This document shows, piece after piece, positions 1 through 8,596 of a stretch of 64,000 bases of DNA; position 1 is the stretch's first letter, and each line of letters starts with the position of its first letter. Origin of the DNA: Rhodococcus rhodnii (GTDB taxonomy: Bacteria; Actinomycetota; Actinomycetes; Mycobacteriales; Pseudonocardiaceae); contig JOAA01000007.1 in assembly GCA_000720375.1 (NCBI GenBank), positions 62,001 through 126,000 on the forward strand, in the 5' to 3' direction. A program made the position numbers and the translations under genes. The notes below the pieces were generated by a model. It was given only the letters and a program-made list of their open reading frames with translations. It was not told the DNA's origin and ran no database searches.

Positions 1-118
1 ACTCGGCCACCTGCCGCTCGATCCATTCGGCCGAGCGATCGGGATACGCATCCCGCAGGAATTCGCGGCTTAGGTCAGCGGTGGAGGTGTCGAGCGAGTT
101 CGGATCGTTCAGGCTCAT
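1..118 (-). CDS. Hypothetical protein, N-terminal part only
   Basis: An open frame begins with ATG at 118 and runs off the left edge, so only the first 39 residues are visible (starting MSLNDPNSLDTSTADLSREF). It is acidic and polar and has no signal peptide or membrane segment in the visible part. Its ATG overlaps the TGA of the upstream membrane-protein gene (ATGA), which suggests translational coupling and a shared operon. I do not recognise a family. Confidence 0.6.
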   Translation of the reverse strand, partial: MSLNDPNSLDTSTADLSREFLRDAYPDRSAEWIERQVAE

Positions 119-810
119 GGCAGGCTCCCCTCCTCGGCAAGCTCAGGGGGCGGGCAGATGGGACAGCGCATTTCGCCTGGCATGGCGTTGAGGAACGCGA
201 TCGCGGCTGCCACCGCCTGTTCCATTTTCCGTTGGGAGTGCGCGTTCGAGTTGACCGCGTCGGTGGACAGGAACCGTCCGACGATCTTCACCCAGTGCGT
301 GTTGGCTTTCTTCCGGCGCCCGCGGTGCAGTTGCTCGAATCGCCGGGCAAAAGGCTCGTCGATCTGCCCGTCGTCGCTGTCGAGCCGCGGAATCAGGCTG
401 GTTCCCGACCGAGCCCGGCCGCCGGTCGGGTCGGCGAGGACGTACCCGACCACGGCCCCGGTCACCGACGGCCACACCAGCCAGCCGGCGAGTGAGAGCG
501 GCATCGCGACCCAGGGCTGGGCGATCTCTTCGTCCCACGGTGACGTGATCTGCACCGTGACGTTGTAGGCCTTCTCCCAGCCGATGACGAACCCGTTGAT
601 GATGAACAGCGTGGCCAGTCCAAGCAGCACAAGCGGCCCTTGGACCAACAGCCAGTAGCGGATGCCACGGTGCTGGGCGAGACCACGCCGCCAGCGATGG
701 ATGAAGTCGATGGGCCCCTCACGCCACCGGGGCAGTTTCCTGTCCGCCAGCGCGATGCTGCTCTTCAGCCACGTAGTCAAGAACGCACCGGGCGACTTCC
801 CCCGCAACAC
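115..810 (-). CDS. Two-TM membrane protein of unknown function (DUF6313-like)
   Basis: This 231-residue protein has a basic N-terminal segment (about residues 1-50), two hydrophobic segments (about 52-75 and 98-125) and a polar cytoplasmic tail of about 100 residues. The tail ends in a C-P-I-C pair that might bind a metal. The arrangement of a basic head, a first TM, a short loop with an ITSP motif and a second TM resembles the actinobacterial DUF6313 family as I remember it; this is not verified. Translation starts at GTG with no ribosome binding site. A -10-like TAGGCT lies six bases upstream, so the mRNA may be leaderless. The gene is coupled by ATGA to the next gene leftward. Confidence 0.65.
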   Translation of the reverse strand: MLRGKSPGAFLTTWLKSSIALADRKLPRWREGPIDFIHRWRRGLAQHRGIRYWLLVQGPLVLLGLATLFIINGFVIGWEKAYNVTVQITSPWDEEIAQPWVAMPLSLAGWLVWPSVTGAVVGYVLADPTGGRARSGTSLIPRLDSDDGQIDEPFARRFEQLHRGRRKKANTHWVKIVGRFLSTDAVNSNAHSQRKMEQAVAAAIAFLNAMPGEMRCPICPPPELAEEGSLP

Positions 811-816
811 GCGACA

Positions 817-822
817 AGCCTA
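817..822 (-). promoter_or_regulatory. Candidate -10 (TAGGCT) for a leaderless transcript
   Basis: TAGGCT on the minus strand is followed by six bases and then the GTG start at 810, which puts the expected transcription start on the G of the start codon. This is the usual geometry of actinobacterial leaderless genes. No convincing -35 is visible. Confidence 0.45.
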
Positions 823-962
823 GCAGCGCGGCACATTTCGACCGTGGCCTTTTCATCGACCACGCCCCACTACTGTCCAATCCAGACTGCCGGCCTTGCC
901 GGCGAACGCCGTGCAGGCAGCGCCAAATCCAACCAGCCCAGCAGCTGAGCCGGACCGCTGAT

Positions 963-2090
963 TCACACCAGGGGTGCGAAGAACGCCCGGATGTCGTCGA
1001 CCAGCAGGTCAGGGACCTCCATCGCGGCGAAGTGCCCGCCGTGCTCGTACTCGGTCCAGCGGTCGACCTTGCCGTCCGGGTCGATCACGGCTCTGATCGA
1101 GTTGTCCGCCGCGAACACCGCGACGGCCTGCGGCGGCGCTGGTGGCGCCTCCCATCCGCTCACGTCGTGCCCGGCCATTGAGGCCCATTCCCGCATGCCT
1201 TCGTACAGGAAGTGCGCCGAGGTCGCGCCGCTGCGCGTGAACCAGTACAGGCTGATGTTGGTCAGCAGGTGGTCGCGGTCGACGAGGTCGTTCGGGTCGG
1301 TCCACTCGTGGAACTTCTCCACGATCCACGCCAGCTGCCCGACCGGGGAGTCGGTCAGGGCGTACGCCAGGGTCTGCGGCCGGGTGGCCTGGATCCGGAT
1401 GTATCCGTCACCGTCCTGCAGGAACTTGGCGTGCCGCTCGAGCCGGATCTTGTCCCGGTCAGACAGGCCTTCGATCTGCGGCGGTGTCCCGGTCGCTGGC
1501 AGTGACGGGCCGTTGAGGTGCGTACCGATCACGCGGTGCGGCGCCATCATGCCCAGCATGCTGGTGATCCCCGCGCCCGCGTCCCCACCTTGGGCGGCGA
1601 AGCGCTCGTAGCCCAGGAGGGTCATCAGCTGGGCGAACGTGCCGGCGACCCGCATCAGGCCCCAGCCGGACTGCGCCACCGGCGTGGAGAAGCCGAATCC
1701 CGGGATCGACGGCACCACAACGTGGAACGAGACCGGCGCGACCGGGTCGGTCAACGGGCCGATGATCTTGGTGAACTCGGCGAACGATCCCGGCCAGCCG
1801 TGCGTGATCAGCAGCGGGATCGCGTCCGGGTTCGCCGAGCGGACATGCAGGAAGTGCACGCGTTGGTCGTCGATCTGCGTGACGAACTGGGGTAACTCGT
1901 TGAGTGCCGCTTCCTGGGCGCGCCAGTCGAAGCCGGTCCGCCAGTACTCGGCCAGCTCCCGCAAATGCCCCAGCGGCACACCGCGGTCCCAGCCCGCCTC
2001 GGGCGAATCGTCCGGCCACCTCGCCGCGGCCAGCCTGGCGTGCAGATCGTCCAGATCGGACTGAGGTACGTCGATGCGGAACTGTTCCAT
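963..2090 (-). CDS. Epoxide hydrolase, microsomal type (alpha/beta hydrolase)
   Basis: This 375-residue protein should hydrolyse epoxides to diols in the cytoplasm. It begins with the epoxide hydrolase N-terminal lid (about residues 3-105, with WPDD and W-x-x-G-F-D-W). It then has the oxyanion motif HGWPGSF near residue 97, the nucleophile elbow GGDAGAG with Asp170, and a C-terminal catalytic His353 in HGGHFAAMEVP. The start at 2090 is chosen because a strong GGGGGA lies just upstream and homology begins there; the frame is open further upstream but does not look like protein. In family members the nucleophile is commonly followed by Trp (GGDWG); here it is Ala. The gene stands alone, and the substrate cannot be told. 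Confidence 0.9.
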   Translation of the reverse strand: MEQFRIDVPQSDLDDLHARLAAARWPDDSPEAGWDRGVPLGHLRELAEYWRTGFDWRAQEAALNELPQFVTQIDDQRVHFLHVRSANPDAIPLLITHGWPGSFAEFTKIIGPLTDPVAPVSFHVVVPSIPGFGFSTPVAQSGWGLMRVAGTFAQLMTLLGYERFAAQGGDAGAGITSMLGMMAPHRVIGTHLNGPSLPATGTPPQIEGLSDRDKIRLERHAKFLQDGDGYIRIQATRPQTLAYALTDSPVGQLAWIVEKFHEWTDPNDLVDRDHLLTNISLYWFTRSGATSAHFLYEGMREWASMAGHDVSGWEAPPAPPQAVAVFAADNSIRAVIDPDGKVDRWTEYEHGGHFAAMEVPDLLVDDIRAFFAPLV

Positions 2091-2250
2091 GCTGTATCCC
2101 CCAGCATTGTGTGTGAATGCCCGCAAGCCTCTGCGGCACGCGTGCACGCGGCCAAGGCGCGTTCGGCCTATTCCGCTGAGCCTGAAACGCCGATGCGGTG
2201 ACTGGTGGTTGGCTGCCACGACATCCGCCGAAATCAGCGGCTCGCCTTCC

Positions 2251-3573
2251 TTACAGCCTGGCCAGTTCTCTGGTCCAAGCAGGTGGTTGGTAGCCGTTTC
2301 TCGCATATCGGACCAGCCAGCCGCGTGACGTCATATAGATCGTTTTCCGGCGTTTGTCCGCGTCGTCCTCCGCGGAGATCGCTACGAGGTTCTCCTGCTC
2401 CAAGGCCTTGACGTGCGGCCGCATCGCGGTGGTGGAGTTGAAGTCGAAGTCCGCGAAGTCTCCAGGAGAGCAGCGGCCACCCCGTTCGGCCAGGTCATCG
2501 AAGACCTGCCAGGTGCGGTTGCCGAGCGCTGTCTGCGTGTGGTTCTGGTCCGCTTGCGTGGTGAGCCAGACTTCGAACAGGTTCGCGTACTCGTTCGCGT
2601 CACCGCTGGCCAGGTTTTCGTCGTGCAGCCAGAAGGAGAAGTCCTGCGCCGACTTCAACGCGTGCCGGAGGTTACGGTTGAGGATGTCGTACAGGGATTG
2701 AAAGGTCTCTGGCCCGACAGGCGCGGTCGCGGAGGGGCGTTGCCCGCATATCTCGATACGCTTCCTGATGGCATCGGCGACGCAGTCGTGCGATATCGGT
2801 GCCAGCTCAATGGGATCGCTGAGGCGCCCGGCCAGGCGCGGAGACGACACCGTGGTCCGCATGATTCCTCGTGCGCCACAGAGAATCCATCGCAGTCCAC
2901 GCCGGTTCAGCAACGGGTCCCGGATCGCCTCGAGCAGGTTTCGCGCCTGCCGCGTGGTCTCCAGCAGCTCGAGGTTGTCGATCACACAGATGAAACCACC
3001 CGCCTGAACGGTCGGGAAAAGCTGTCGCAGCCACGCGTCGACGGTGGAGATGAAACCGAGGTCAGCGAACCCTGAACCGCCGTTCGCCGAAGCACCCCTG
3101 CTGACACCGCCACCAACACCGAAGAAAGATCCGTTGACGCCGCCGCTGCGCAGGATCGGCGACGTGAGCCATGCCTCTATTTCCTTGATATCCGGCGCCT
3201 TCGAGGCATGTTTGCGCAGCGTAGGATACTCTTCGATGATCGTGCCCGCGATCTCGAAGTAGACCTTCTTGATGAATTCGTCCACTGTGGACGCCTCATT
3301 CGGCTGAAAGAGGTTCCGAAGCGGAATGAAGAGTGCCTGTGACTGCCCCGCTTCGAAATCCCGCCGCAACCGGTAGCACGCCACCTGCAGCAGGCTGGTC
3401 TTGCCGATTCCGTTGTCGCCTTCGATGGTGGGATGGTTGCCACCGGCCAGAATGCGGGACGCGAGCTTGCGAATATCATCTTCGCGACCGACCAGGAGAT
3501 GGTCTCCTTCTTCGGTGGCAGGCACCGGTTCAGTCGTGTATGGGCTCTCTCGGAATCCGAAGGCATGCCACAC
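2251..3573 (-). CDS. AAA-type ATPase with C-terminal winged helix
   Basis: This is a cytoplasmic ATPase of about 440 residues. After the GREDD box it has a Walker A motif (GDNGIGKTS, about residues 55-63) and a Walker B-like strand (FICVIDNLELL, about 230). A sensor/arginine region follows (WILCGARG), and the last 100 residues look like a MarR/ArsR-type winged helix. This is the shape of ORC/CDC6-like or STAND-like regulatory ATPases. The start is uncertain: GTG at 3573 has an AGGA upstream and gives a typical W-H-A-F-G-F-R-E-S-P-Y-T-T beginning, while GTG at 3615 would add 14 residues. A role in sensing or DNA-linked regulation is inference. It lies near a TPR fragment and an NLR-like gene. 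Confidence 0.75.
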   Translation of the reverse strand: MWHAFGFRESPYTTEPVPATEEGDHLLVGREDDIRKLASRILAGGNHPTIEGDNGIGKTSLLQVACYRLRRDFEAGQSQALFIPLRNLFQPNEASTVDEFIKKVYFEIAGTIIEEYPTLRKHASKAPDIKEIEAWLTSPILRSGGVNGSFFGVGGGVSRGASANGGSGFADLGFISTVDAWLRQLFPTVQAGGFICVIDNLELLETTRQARNLLEAIRDPLLNRRGLRWILCGARGIMRTTVSSPRLAGRLSDPIELAPISHDCVADAIRKRIEICGQRPSATAPVGPETFQSLYDILNRNLRHALKSAQDFSFWLHDENLASGDANEYANLFEVWLTTQADQNHTQTALGNRTWQVFDDLAERGGRCSPGDFADFDFNSTTAMRPHVKALEQENLVAISAEDDADKRRKTIYMTSRGWLVRYARNGYQPPAWTRELARL

Positions 3574-3770
3574 GAAGATCACATTCCTGTCGACGCTGGG
3601 TAATCTGATGCCCACAGGATCGAACCAGCGACATGCCCGTTACGGGCAGTGAGATCGAACTAGGGATACGCCCAGCTGAGCTTCTCTTTGTTCACCCCAA
3701 TAGCCCAGTCCATGCGCCAGGCGAAAGAGAACCGGCTCAATATCAAGCAACGGGCGCACCGCGACCAAGT

Positions 3771-4145
3771 TCAGCAGAACCCGTTGCGATGCATCTTCTC
3801 GTCCAGTAGCCGCATCTCGTCGGCGGGTGCGTCGGGGATCCGATGCAGTGCCGCACGGCTGGCCCGGTAGTGCCGACCCGCGGCGGCGCGGTCGCCGGTC
3901 TGCAAGGCGAGGTCGCCGAGATTCTCCTCGACGATGCCGAGGTCGCGCAGGGCTACCTTCGCTGCCGTGTCGTCACCTGGCCGAGGGGGCGTCGTTTCGT
4001 CCACCAGCTCCTGCACGAGGGCGAGCTCTTCCAAATAGCGCTGACGTGCTTGGTCGAGCTGGCCGTTGTCACGGTGCACGCGCCCGAGGTATGTCCCCGC
4101 CTTCCACTGTGGACCACTCGGCAGCGCTGGACGTTCGCCGGCCAT
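3771..4145 (-). CDS. Short tetratricopeptide-repeat protein, possibly a remnant
   Basis: These 124 residues contain at least two TPR-like helical pairs, including YLGRVHRDNGQLDQARQRY and LGDLALQTGDRAAAGRHYRA. They would form a small protein-protein interaction scaffold. No ribosome binding site precedes the ATG. The protein starts in the middle of what looks like a repeat array, so it may be the C-terminal remnant of a longer TPR protein. It is divergent from the cyclase-NACHT gene, with only 20 bases between the two starts. Whether it is expressed is unclear. Confidence 0.5.
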   Translation of the reverse strand: MAGERPALPSGPQWKAGTYLGRVHRDNGQLDQARQRYLEELALVQELVDETTPPRPGDDTAAKVALRDLGIVEENLGDLALQTGDRAAAGRHYRASRAALHRIPDAPADEMRLLDEKMHRNGFC

Positions 4146-4153
4146 CTGTTGTG

Positions 4154-4159
4154 TAGTTT
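4154..4159 (+). promoter_or_regulatory. Candidate -10 (TAGTTT) for the leaderless NACHT gene
   Basis: TAGTTT is followed by six bases (GGGATC) and then the GTG start at 4166. This is the spacing expected for a leaderless mRNA. There is no Shine-Dalgarno sequence and no obvious -35. Confidence 0.45.
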
Positions 4160-4165
4160 GGGATC

Positions 4166-7100
4166 GTGACCACGGGCAGGCTCGACGGGCACTACACGAT
4201 TCTCGTCGTCGACATCAAGGAATACAGCCGGTTCACCACTCGGCCGAAGCAGCTCGACGCCAGGAAAGGCGTATATCAGGCATTGCGGGCCGCGTTCGAT
4301 CGGTCCGGGATCCCATGGGAGAAGTGTATTCACGAGGACCGTGGCGACGGTGTGCTGGTACTGATTCCCGGCCAGCTGTCCAAAATCCCGCTCGCCGCGC
4401 CGCTGCCCACCGAGCTGGCGCGTGCCCTTGGTGAGCACAGCGCGGCGCTGCCGGAGCACGAACGGATTCAGCTGCGGGTCGCGGTGCACGCCGGAGAAGT
4501 TGCCGGAGACAGTTACGGCTACACCGGAACAGCCATCAACCTGACCTTCCGGCTGGTCAACTCGGCGCCGTTGCGTGGGGCGCTGGACAAGTCCGACGGG
4601 TTCGTCGCGCTCGCCGCGTCGACCTGGTTCTATGACGAGGTCATCCAGCACCACGCGGCGGCGCGGCCGAAGTCGTACCGGCGCGTTTTCGTGGAGAACA
4701 AGGAAACCCGGATACACGCGTGGATCAGCCGCCCTGACGACCCGTACCCGGATCGGGTCTCCGACGACGACGTCATTCCGGACCGCGACTTCGAGGAACG
4801 CTATGTCGACTTCGTCCGGGAGGACAACTCGGGTTTCGAGCTGTTCAAGGTGGCCAGGCGGCGGGGTTCCCGGGACTATTCCTTCGACAAGTACTACGTC
4901 GTCCCGCCGATCACGCGACGGCAGGCCGCGACGTCCGCCCCAGAGCTGACCGGTGCGGGCACGGACTCCGCCAACGCCATCGCCGGCGCACGTCGTGTGC
5001 TGCTGCTCGGCGGAGCGGGCGCGGGCAAGACGACCTTTTTGACGTGGCTGGCCAACGACGTCGCGCGCAGGCATGACGCGGAGGGCCCGTGGCACGGGGT
5101 CGTGCCGTTCCTGATCTCGTTACGCCACTTCTCGGAAACCGACCTGCCGGACGATCCCGAGCGACTGCTGGCCGCCGTGGCGCCCACGCTCGCCGAGGAG
5201 AAGCCGGCGGGCTGGGTCACCGAACTGTTCGGGTCCGGACGGGCGATGCTGTTGGTCGACGGGCTCGACGAGCTGGTGGAGAATCGCCGGGCGAAGGCCC
5301 AGCGCTGGATCGAGAAGTTCGTCCGCTCCTATCCGGACGCGCGCTATGTGGTCAGCACCCGGCCGTCCGCAGTGGACGATCACTGGTTCGTCGATACCGA
5401 CACCGCGATCGGCCTTGATCGCTTCGAGCTGCCGGAGCTCAGCCGCCCCGGCCTCGGGCGGGTGATCGACCGCTGGTTCGCCGCGGCGGCCGACCTCGAG
5501 CCCAGCGCCGAGCAGCAGGAGCTGCTGAAGAGCTACCCGCAGCGGCTACGGGCCGAGCTGGACACCCGCCCGAACCTGCGTGGCCTGGTGTCCAGCCCGC
5601 TGATGGCCGGGCTGTTGTGTGCGCTGTACCGCGAGGACCAGTACCTGCCGCGAACCCGCCGGGATCTGCTCGACCAGGCACTGGACCTGTTGCTCGCCCG
5701 CTGGGACGACACCGCGCACCGCGGCATGGCCGTCGTCGGGGAGCTCGACCTGGTCAAAACCGAGAAGCAGATCCTGCTGGAGCGATTCGCCTCGCCGATG
5801 GTGCGGCGCAACGAACTGCTGGTGCCCAGGCAGGAAGCGCTCGAGCGGCTGGGCGAGGCGAAGAGGGAGTTACGGGCCCAGGCCATCGACTCCGGCCAGC
5901 TGCTGCAGCATCTGCTGGAACGGTCCGTGCTGCGGGAGAACCCGGCCGACCACAAGATCCAGTTTCTGCATCGCACGTTCCGCGACTACCTGGCCGCGGC
6001 CGACATCGTCAAGCGGGGCAGCCTGGACGAACTGGCCGGCCGGGCGCACGAGGACTCCTGGTACGAGGTGGTCTTCATGGCCGCGGCACGAGCGCGGGAG
6101 GGCGAGGTCGCCGATCTGCTCGACGCCCTGCTGCGGCGCGCCAGGCGCAGCAGCACCGACCGGTCGACCGCCGACCGGCTGAAGCTGGTCGCGGCGGCGT
6201 GCCTGGAGTACGCCGACGTGGTCGACCCGTACAGCAGGCGCCTGGAAGTGGAGGAAGCGGCTCGCCAGCTGGTGCCACCCGCCGACGTGCAGCAGGCGGA
6301 GATGCTGGCGAAGGCGGGCCGGTTCGTCGTCGGCCTGCTGCCCGGACCGGACGAGCTGACCGGGCCGAACCGGGACACCGCGGCGGCCGCGGTGCTGCGG
6401 ACCCTCGCGCTGGTCGGCGGCGAGGAGGCGTGGGAGAAGATCCGGCCGTTCACGGCGATGCACCAGTCCACTGTCGTCGACGAGTTGCTGCGCGGGTGGC
6501 GGACCTTCGACTTCTCCGAGGACTACGCCGCCGATCTGTTGTCCAAAGTAGACTTCGGGGAGCGGGTGCTGAACGTCCACCGCTGGGGGATGCTGTCCCC
6601 GCTGCGGCACCTGACCACCCTGCGCGCGGTGAAGCTGATCGGCGACCTCGCGCTGGTCAGCGACCGCGACGGCATGCGCCCGCTCGCCGCCCTGCACCGG
6701 CTGGGCCGGCTGGAGATCGCCTCCAACGAGATCGTGCGAGACCTGCGCCCCTTGGCGGACTGTGCCGCACTGCGAGTACTGATCATCTCCGGCTACAGCG
6801 CACTACGGGACCTGTCCGGGCTGCAGGGTGCCTCAGTGCGAGAGCTCCGCCTGCTCACGATCGGCAGGACGGTGCACGGCTATCCGAGCCTCGGCACGCT
6901 GGCCGGAACCGGGCTGAGCTCGCTGACGATTCGCCACCCCGGGCTTTCCGGCGGCCTGGACCCGCTTCCGGCTGACCTGCCACTGACCGAGCTGGCGGTG
7001 CACAACCGAGCGGACAGCCGATCGCTGCTGGGCATCGAGCGATTTCCGTTGCTGGCCAAGGTAGCCGTCACAGGTGTGCCGCAGCCCAAGGAGATCGCGG

Positions 7101-7300
7101 CGCTGTGCGAGCTACCCGGGCTGCGCCACCTCGTACTGCACGACGCGCACCCGCTCGCCGACCTGGCCCGGCTGCAGCCTCTGGCCGACCGGCTCGACGT
7201 CCTCGAGCTACGCGGCGTGGACGAGTCTGGCGTCCGGGCGGCAATGAAGGCAGTCGGCAGCGAGCTCGCCACGAAGTTACGCACGCGCCCGCGTTCCTAA
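4166..7300 (+). CDS. Nucleotidyl cyclase-NACHT-LRR protein (bacterial NLR type)
   Basis: The protein has 1044 residues in three parts. Residues 1-190 are a class III nucleotidyl cyclase-like domain. Both metal-binding Asp positions are present (VVDIKEYSRF and EDRGDGVLVL), and so is the N-L-T-F-R motif that matches the transition-state Asn/Arg pair. Residues about 270-480 form a NACHT NTPase with Walker A GGAGAGKTT (281-289) and Walker B LLVDGLDEL (361-369), followed by helical winged/arm regions. From about 800 to the end are irregular leucine-rich repeats. Known NACHT-LRR proteins oligomerise on sensing a ligand through the C-terminal domain; here the cyclase domain would be the effector or a second sensor (inference). 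The start is GTG, apparently leaderless. Three TTA leucine codons are present. Confidence 0.85.
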   Translation: MTTGRLDGHYTILVVDIKEYSRFTTRPKQLDARKGVYQALRAAFDRSGIPWEKCIHEDRGDGVLVLIPGQLSKIPLAAPLPTELARALGEHSAALPEHERIQLRVAVHAGEVAGDSYGYTGTAINLTFRLVNSAPLRGALDKSDGFVALAASTWFYDEVIQHHAAARPKSYRRVFVENKETRIHAWISRPDDPYPDRVSDDDVIPDRDFEERYVDFVREDNSGFELFKVARRRGSRDYSFDKYYVVPPITRRQAATSAPELTGAGTDSANAIAGARRVLLLGGAGAGKTTFLTWLANDVARRHDAEGPWHGVVPFLISLRHFSETDLPDDPERLLAAVAPTLAEEKPAGWVTELFGSGRAMLLVDGLDELVENRRAKAQRWIEKFVRSYPDARYVVSTRPSAVDDHWFVDTDTAIGLDRFELPELSRPGLGRVIDRWFAAAADLEPSAEQQELLKSYPQRLRAELDTRPNLRGLVSSPLMAGLLCALYREDQYLPRTRRDLLDQALDLLLARWDDTAHRGMAVVGELDLVKTEKQILLERFASPMVRRNELLVPRQEALERLGEAKRELRAQAIDSGQLLQHLLERSVLRENPADHKIQFLHRTFRDYLAAADIVKRGSLDELAGRAHEDSWYEVVFMAAARAREGEVADLLDALLRRARRSSTDRSTADRLKLVAAACLEYADVVDPYSRRLEVEEAARQLVPPADVQQAEMLAKAGRFVVGLLPGPDELTGPNRDTAAAAVLRTLALVGGEEAWEKIRPFTAMHQSTVVDELLRGWRTFDFSEDYAADLLSKVDFGERVLNVHRWGMLSPLRHLTTLRAVKLIGDLALVSDRDGMRPLAALHRLGRLEIASNEIVRDLRPLADCAALRVLIISGYSALRDLSGLQGASVRELRLLTIGRTVHGYPSLGTLAGTGLSSLTIRHPGLSGGLDPLPADLPLTELAVHNRADSRSLLGIERFPLLAKVAVTGVPQPKEIAALCELPGLRHLVLHDAHPLADLARLQPLADRLDVLELRGVDESGVRAAMKAVGSELATKLRTRPRS

Positions 7301-7310
7301 TAGACCTGTT

Positions 7311-7322
7311 GTCAGCGCTGAC
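7311..7322. repeat. 12-bp perfect palindrome between convergent genes
   Basis: GTCAGCGCTGAC sits in the 24-bp gap between the convergent ends of the NACHT gene and the RNase III gene. It has no loop or U-tract of a classical terminator but could contribute to bidirectional termination. Confidence 0.3.
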
Positions 7323-7324
7323 TG

Positions 7325-8155
7325 TCAGGGAGAAAGTTCGCGGTAGGCGGTTTTGGCGGCATTCTGCTCGGCCTCCCGCTTGGTCCGGCCGATTTCAGGC
7401 CCGTAACTGCGGCCGGCGACCATCACGGTCGCGGTGTACTCCCGATCTCCCGAGTCCACCAGATACTCCGGCGGGCTCAGATCCATGGTGTCGGTGAGTT
7501 CATAAAGGCGGGTCTTCCAGTCCACCAACCCGCCACCAGCCGATACCTCGGCCATCCGTGGGTCGAACAGCCGATGGACGACAGCCGATGTGGCGTCGAT
7601 GCCGTGCTCTACGTACACGGCGCCGACGAGGGCTTCGAGCGCATCGGCGAGCACGCTCGACTTGTCACGTCCGCCCGAGGCTTCCTCGTGTTCGCCCATC
7701 AACAGATGCGGGCCCAGGCCGTCGGTACCCAGCCCTCGAGCCACCTCGGCCAGCGCATTCATGTTGACCACGCCAGCCCGCAATTTGGCCAGCCCGCGTT
7801 CTGAGACGTCAGGATTCGTCCGGTAGAGATGATCGGTCACCACCGCCCCCAGCATGGCGTCACCGAGGAATTCCAGCCGGTCGTTGGACAGATGCTCGCC
7901 GGTTTCCTCCGTATAGGAACGGTGAGTCAGTGCACGGGTCAGAAGCTCGGAACTGAGCGGGACACCGAGCGCGTCGAGCAGCGAACTGTGTGGCCCCGTG
8001 AAGACCGGCGCTGGAACGTCATCGATTTCTGTAGGTGACATCGCCGCGATCCTGCGAAGCACTTCAGGGGTGTCACGGCCGAGCTTGTCGTCGATCACAA
8101 GCCGAAGCTGGGCGGCGGCGATCTGCTCATCCGTGATGTTGTCCAGCCGCCTCAT
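7325..8155 (-). CDS. Ribonuclease III-like protein with dsRNA-binding domain
   Basis: This 276-residue protein should cleave double-stranded RNA. After a 55-residue N-terminal extension comes an RNase III domain with the signature NDRLEFLGDAMLG. All four catalytic acidic residues are present: Glu95, Asp99, Asp171 and Glu174 (second pair in ADALEALVGAVY). A C-terminal double-stranded RNA-binding domain follows (about 205-275), ending with the usual KREAEQNAAKTAYREL helix. The housekeeping rnc normally lies with fpg and smc. This copy instead overlaps a one-TM protein gene by ATGA and converges on an NLR-like gene, so it is probably an accessory enzyme. A role in defence or RNA regulation is inference. 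Confidence 0.88.
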   Translation of the reverse strand: MRRLDNITDEQIAAAQLRLVIDDKLGRDTPEVLRRIAAMSPTEIDDVPAPVFTGPHSSLLDALGVPLSSELLTRALTHRSYTEETGEHLSNDRLEFLGDAMLGAVVTDHLYRTNPDVSERGLAKLRAGVVNMNALAEVARGLGTDGLGPHLLMGEHEEASGGRDKSSVLADALEALVGAVYVEHGIDATSAVVHRLFDPRMAEVSAGGGLVDWKTRLYELTDTMDLSPPEYLVDSGDREYTATVMVAGRSYGPEIGRTKREAEQNAAKTAYRELSP

Positions 8156-8508
8156 GATGCCGATCGCCGATCGTTCGGGTCTGCCAGATCATCCAGCAGC
8201 TCGTCCAGTACACGCCCTTGGAAGACATCGAGCAACAAACATTCGTCGCGCTCCGCGAGGTCGGACTGAGCCAACTGGGTCAGCAGCTTCAAGCCGGCCA
8301 CCCGCTTCACCGATGACTCGTCCATCGCGAGCTCGGCTGCCCAGGTGAACCGCCGCCACCATTCCTCCCGGCGGGCAGCCAGTTCACGCTGCTCGGTGGC
8401 ACGGTCGTTGCCCCGCACCGAATGGCGGACACCGAACATCGCCGCTGCGGCCGTGAGCAAACCGGTGGCCAGCGAGAGCGCTGCCGGAAGCCACAGGTTC
8501 ACGCCCAC
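8152..8508 (-). CDS. Small single-TM protein, RNase III partner
   Basis: This 118-residue protein has one strongly hydrophobic segment (about residues 5-26). A charged region follows (RATEQRELAARREEWWRRF), probably an amphipathic or coiled-coil helix, and then a soluble helical tail. It would be anchored in the cytoplasmic membrane with its C-terminus inside. Its stop overlaps the RNase III start (ATGA), so the two are surely co-translated, and it may tether the nuclease to the membrane (inference). Start choice is between GTG 8508 and GTG 8502. I do not recognise the family. Confidence 0.7.
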   Translation of the reverse strand: MGVNLWLPAALSLATGLLTAAAAMFGVRHSVRGNDRATEQRELAARREEWWRRFTWAAELAMDESSVKRVAGLKLLTQLAQSDLAERDECLLLDVFQGRVLDELLDDLADPNDRRSAS

Positions 8509-8578
8509 CTACCCGTCACCAAGAACACGAAGTGACCCGGATGCTACCGGCGGCGTTCCCCGCACGTTCAGGACACGT

Positions 8579-8593
8579 GGTTTCCCGGAAACC
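8579..8593. promoter_or_regulatory. Inverted repeat GGTTTCC-N-GGAAACC
   Basis: A 7-bp inverted repeat with a single central base lies about 70 bp upstream of the small TM/RNase III operon and just beyond the sulfatase stop codon. It could be an operator for that operon or part of the sulfatase terminator; the sequence does not decide. Confidence 0.3.
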
Positions 8594-8596
8594 TTG

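Noticed and set aside
3953..5095. Minus-strand open frame of 380 codons over the start of the NACHT gene
   Set aside because: The composition is that of antisense high-GC DNA, it has no recognisable motif, and it overlaps the well-supported cyclase domain and the TPR fragment.
5617..6975. Long open frame of 452 codons inside the NACHT gene on the same strand
   Set aside because: It is Arg/Gly/Pro-rich with no domain, typical of an out-of-frame reading of high-GC DNA; the NACHT-LRR frame has clear motifs.
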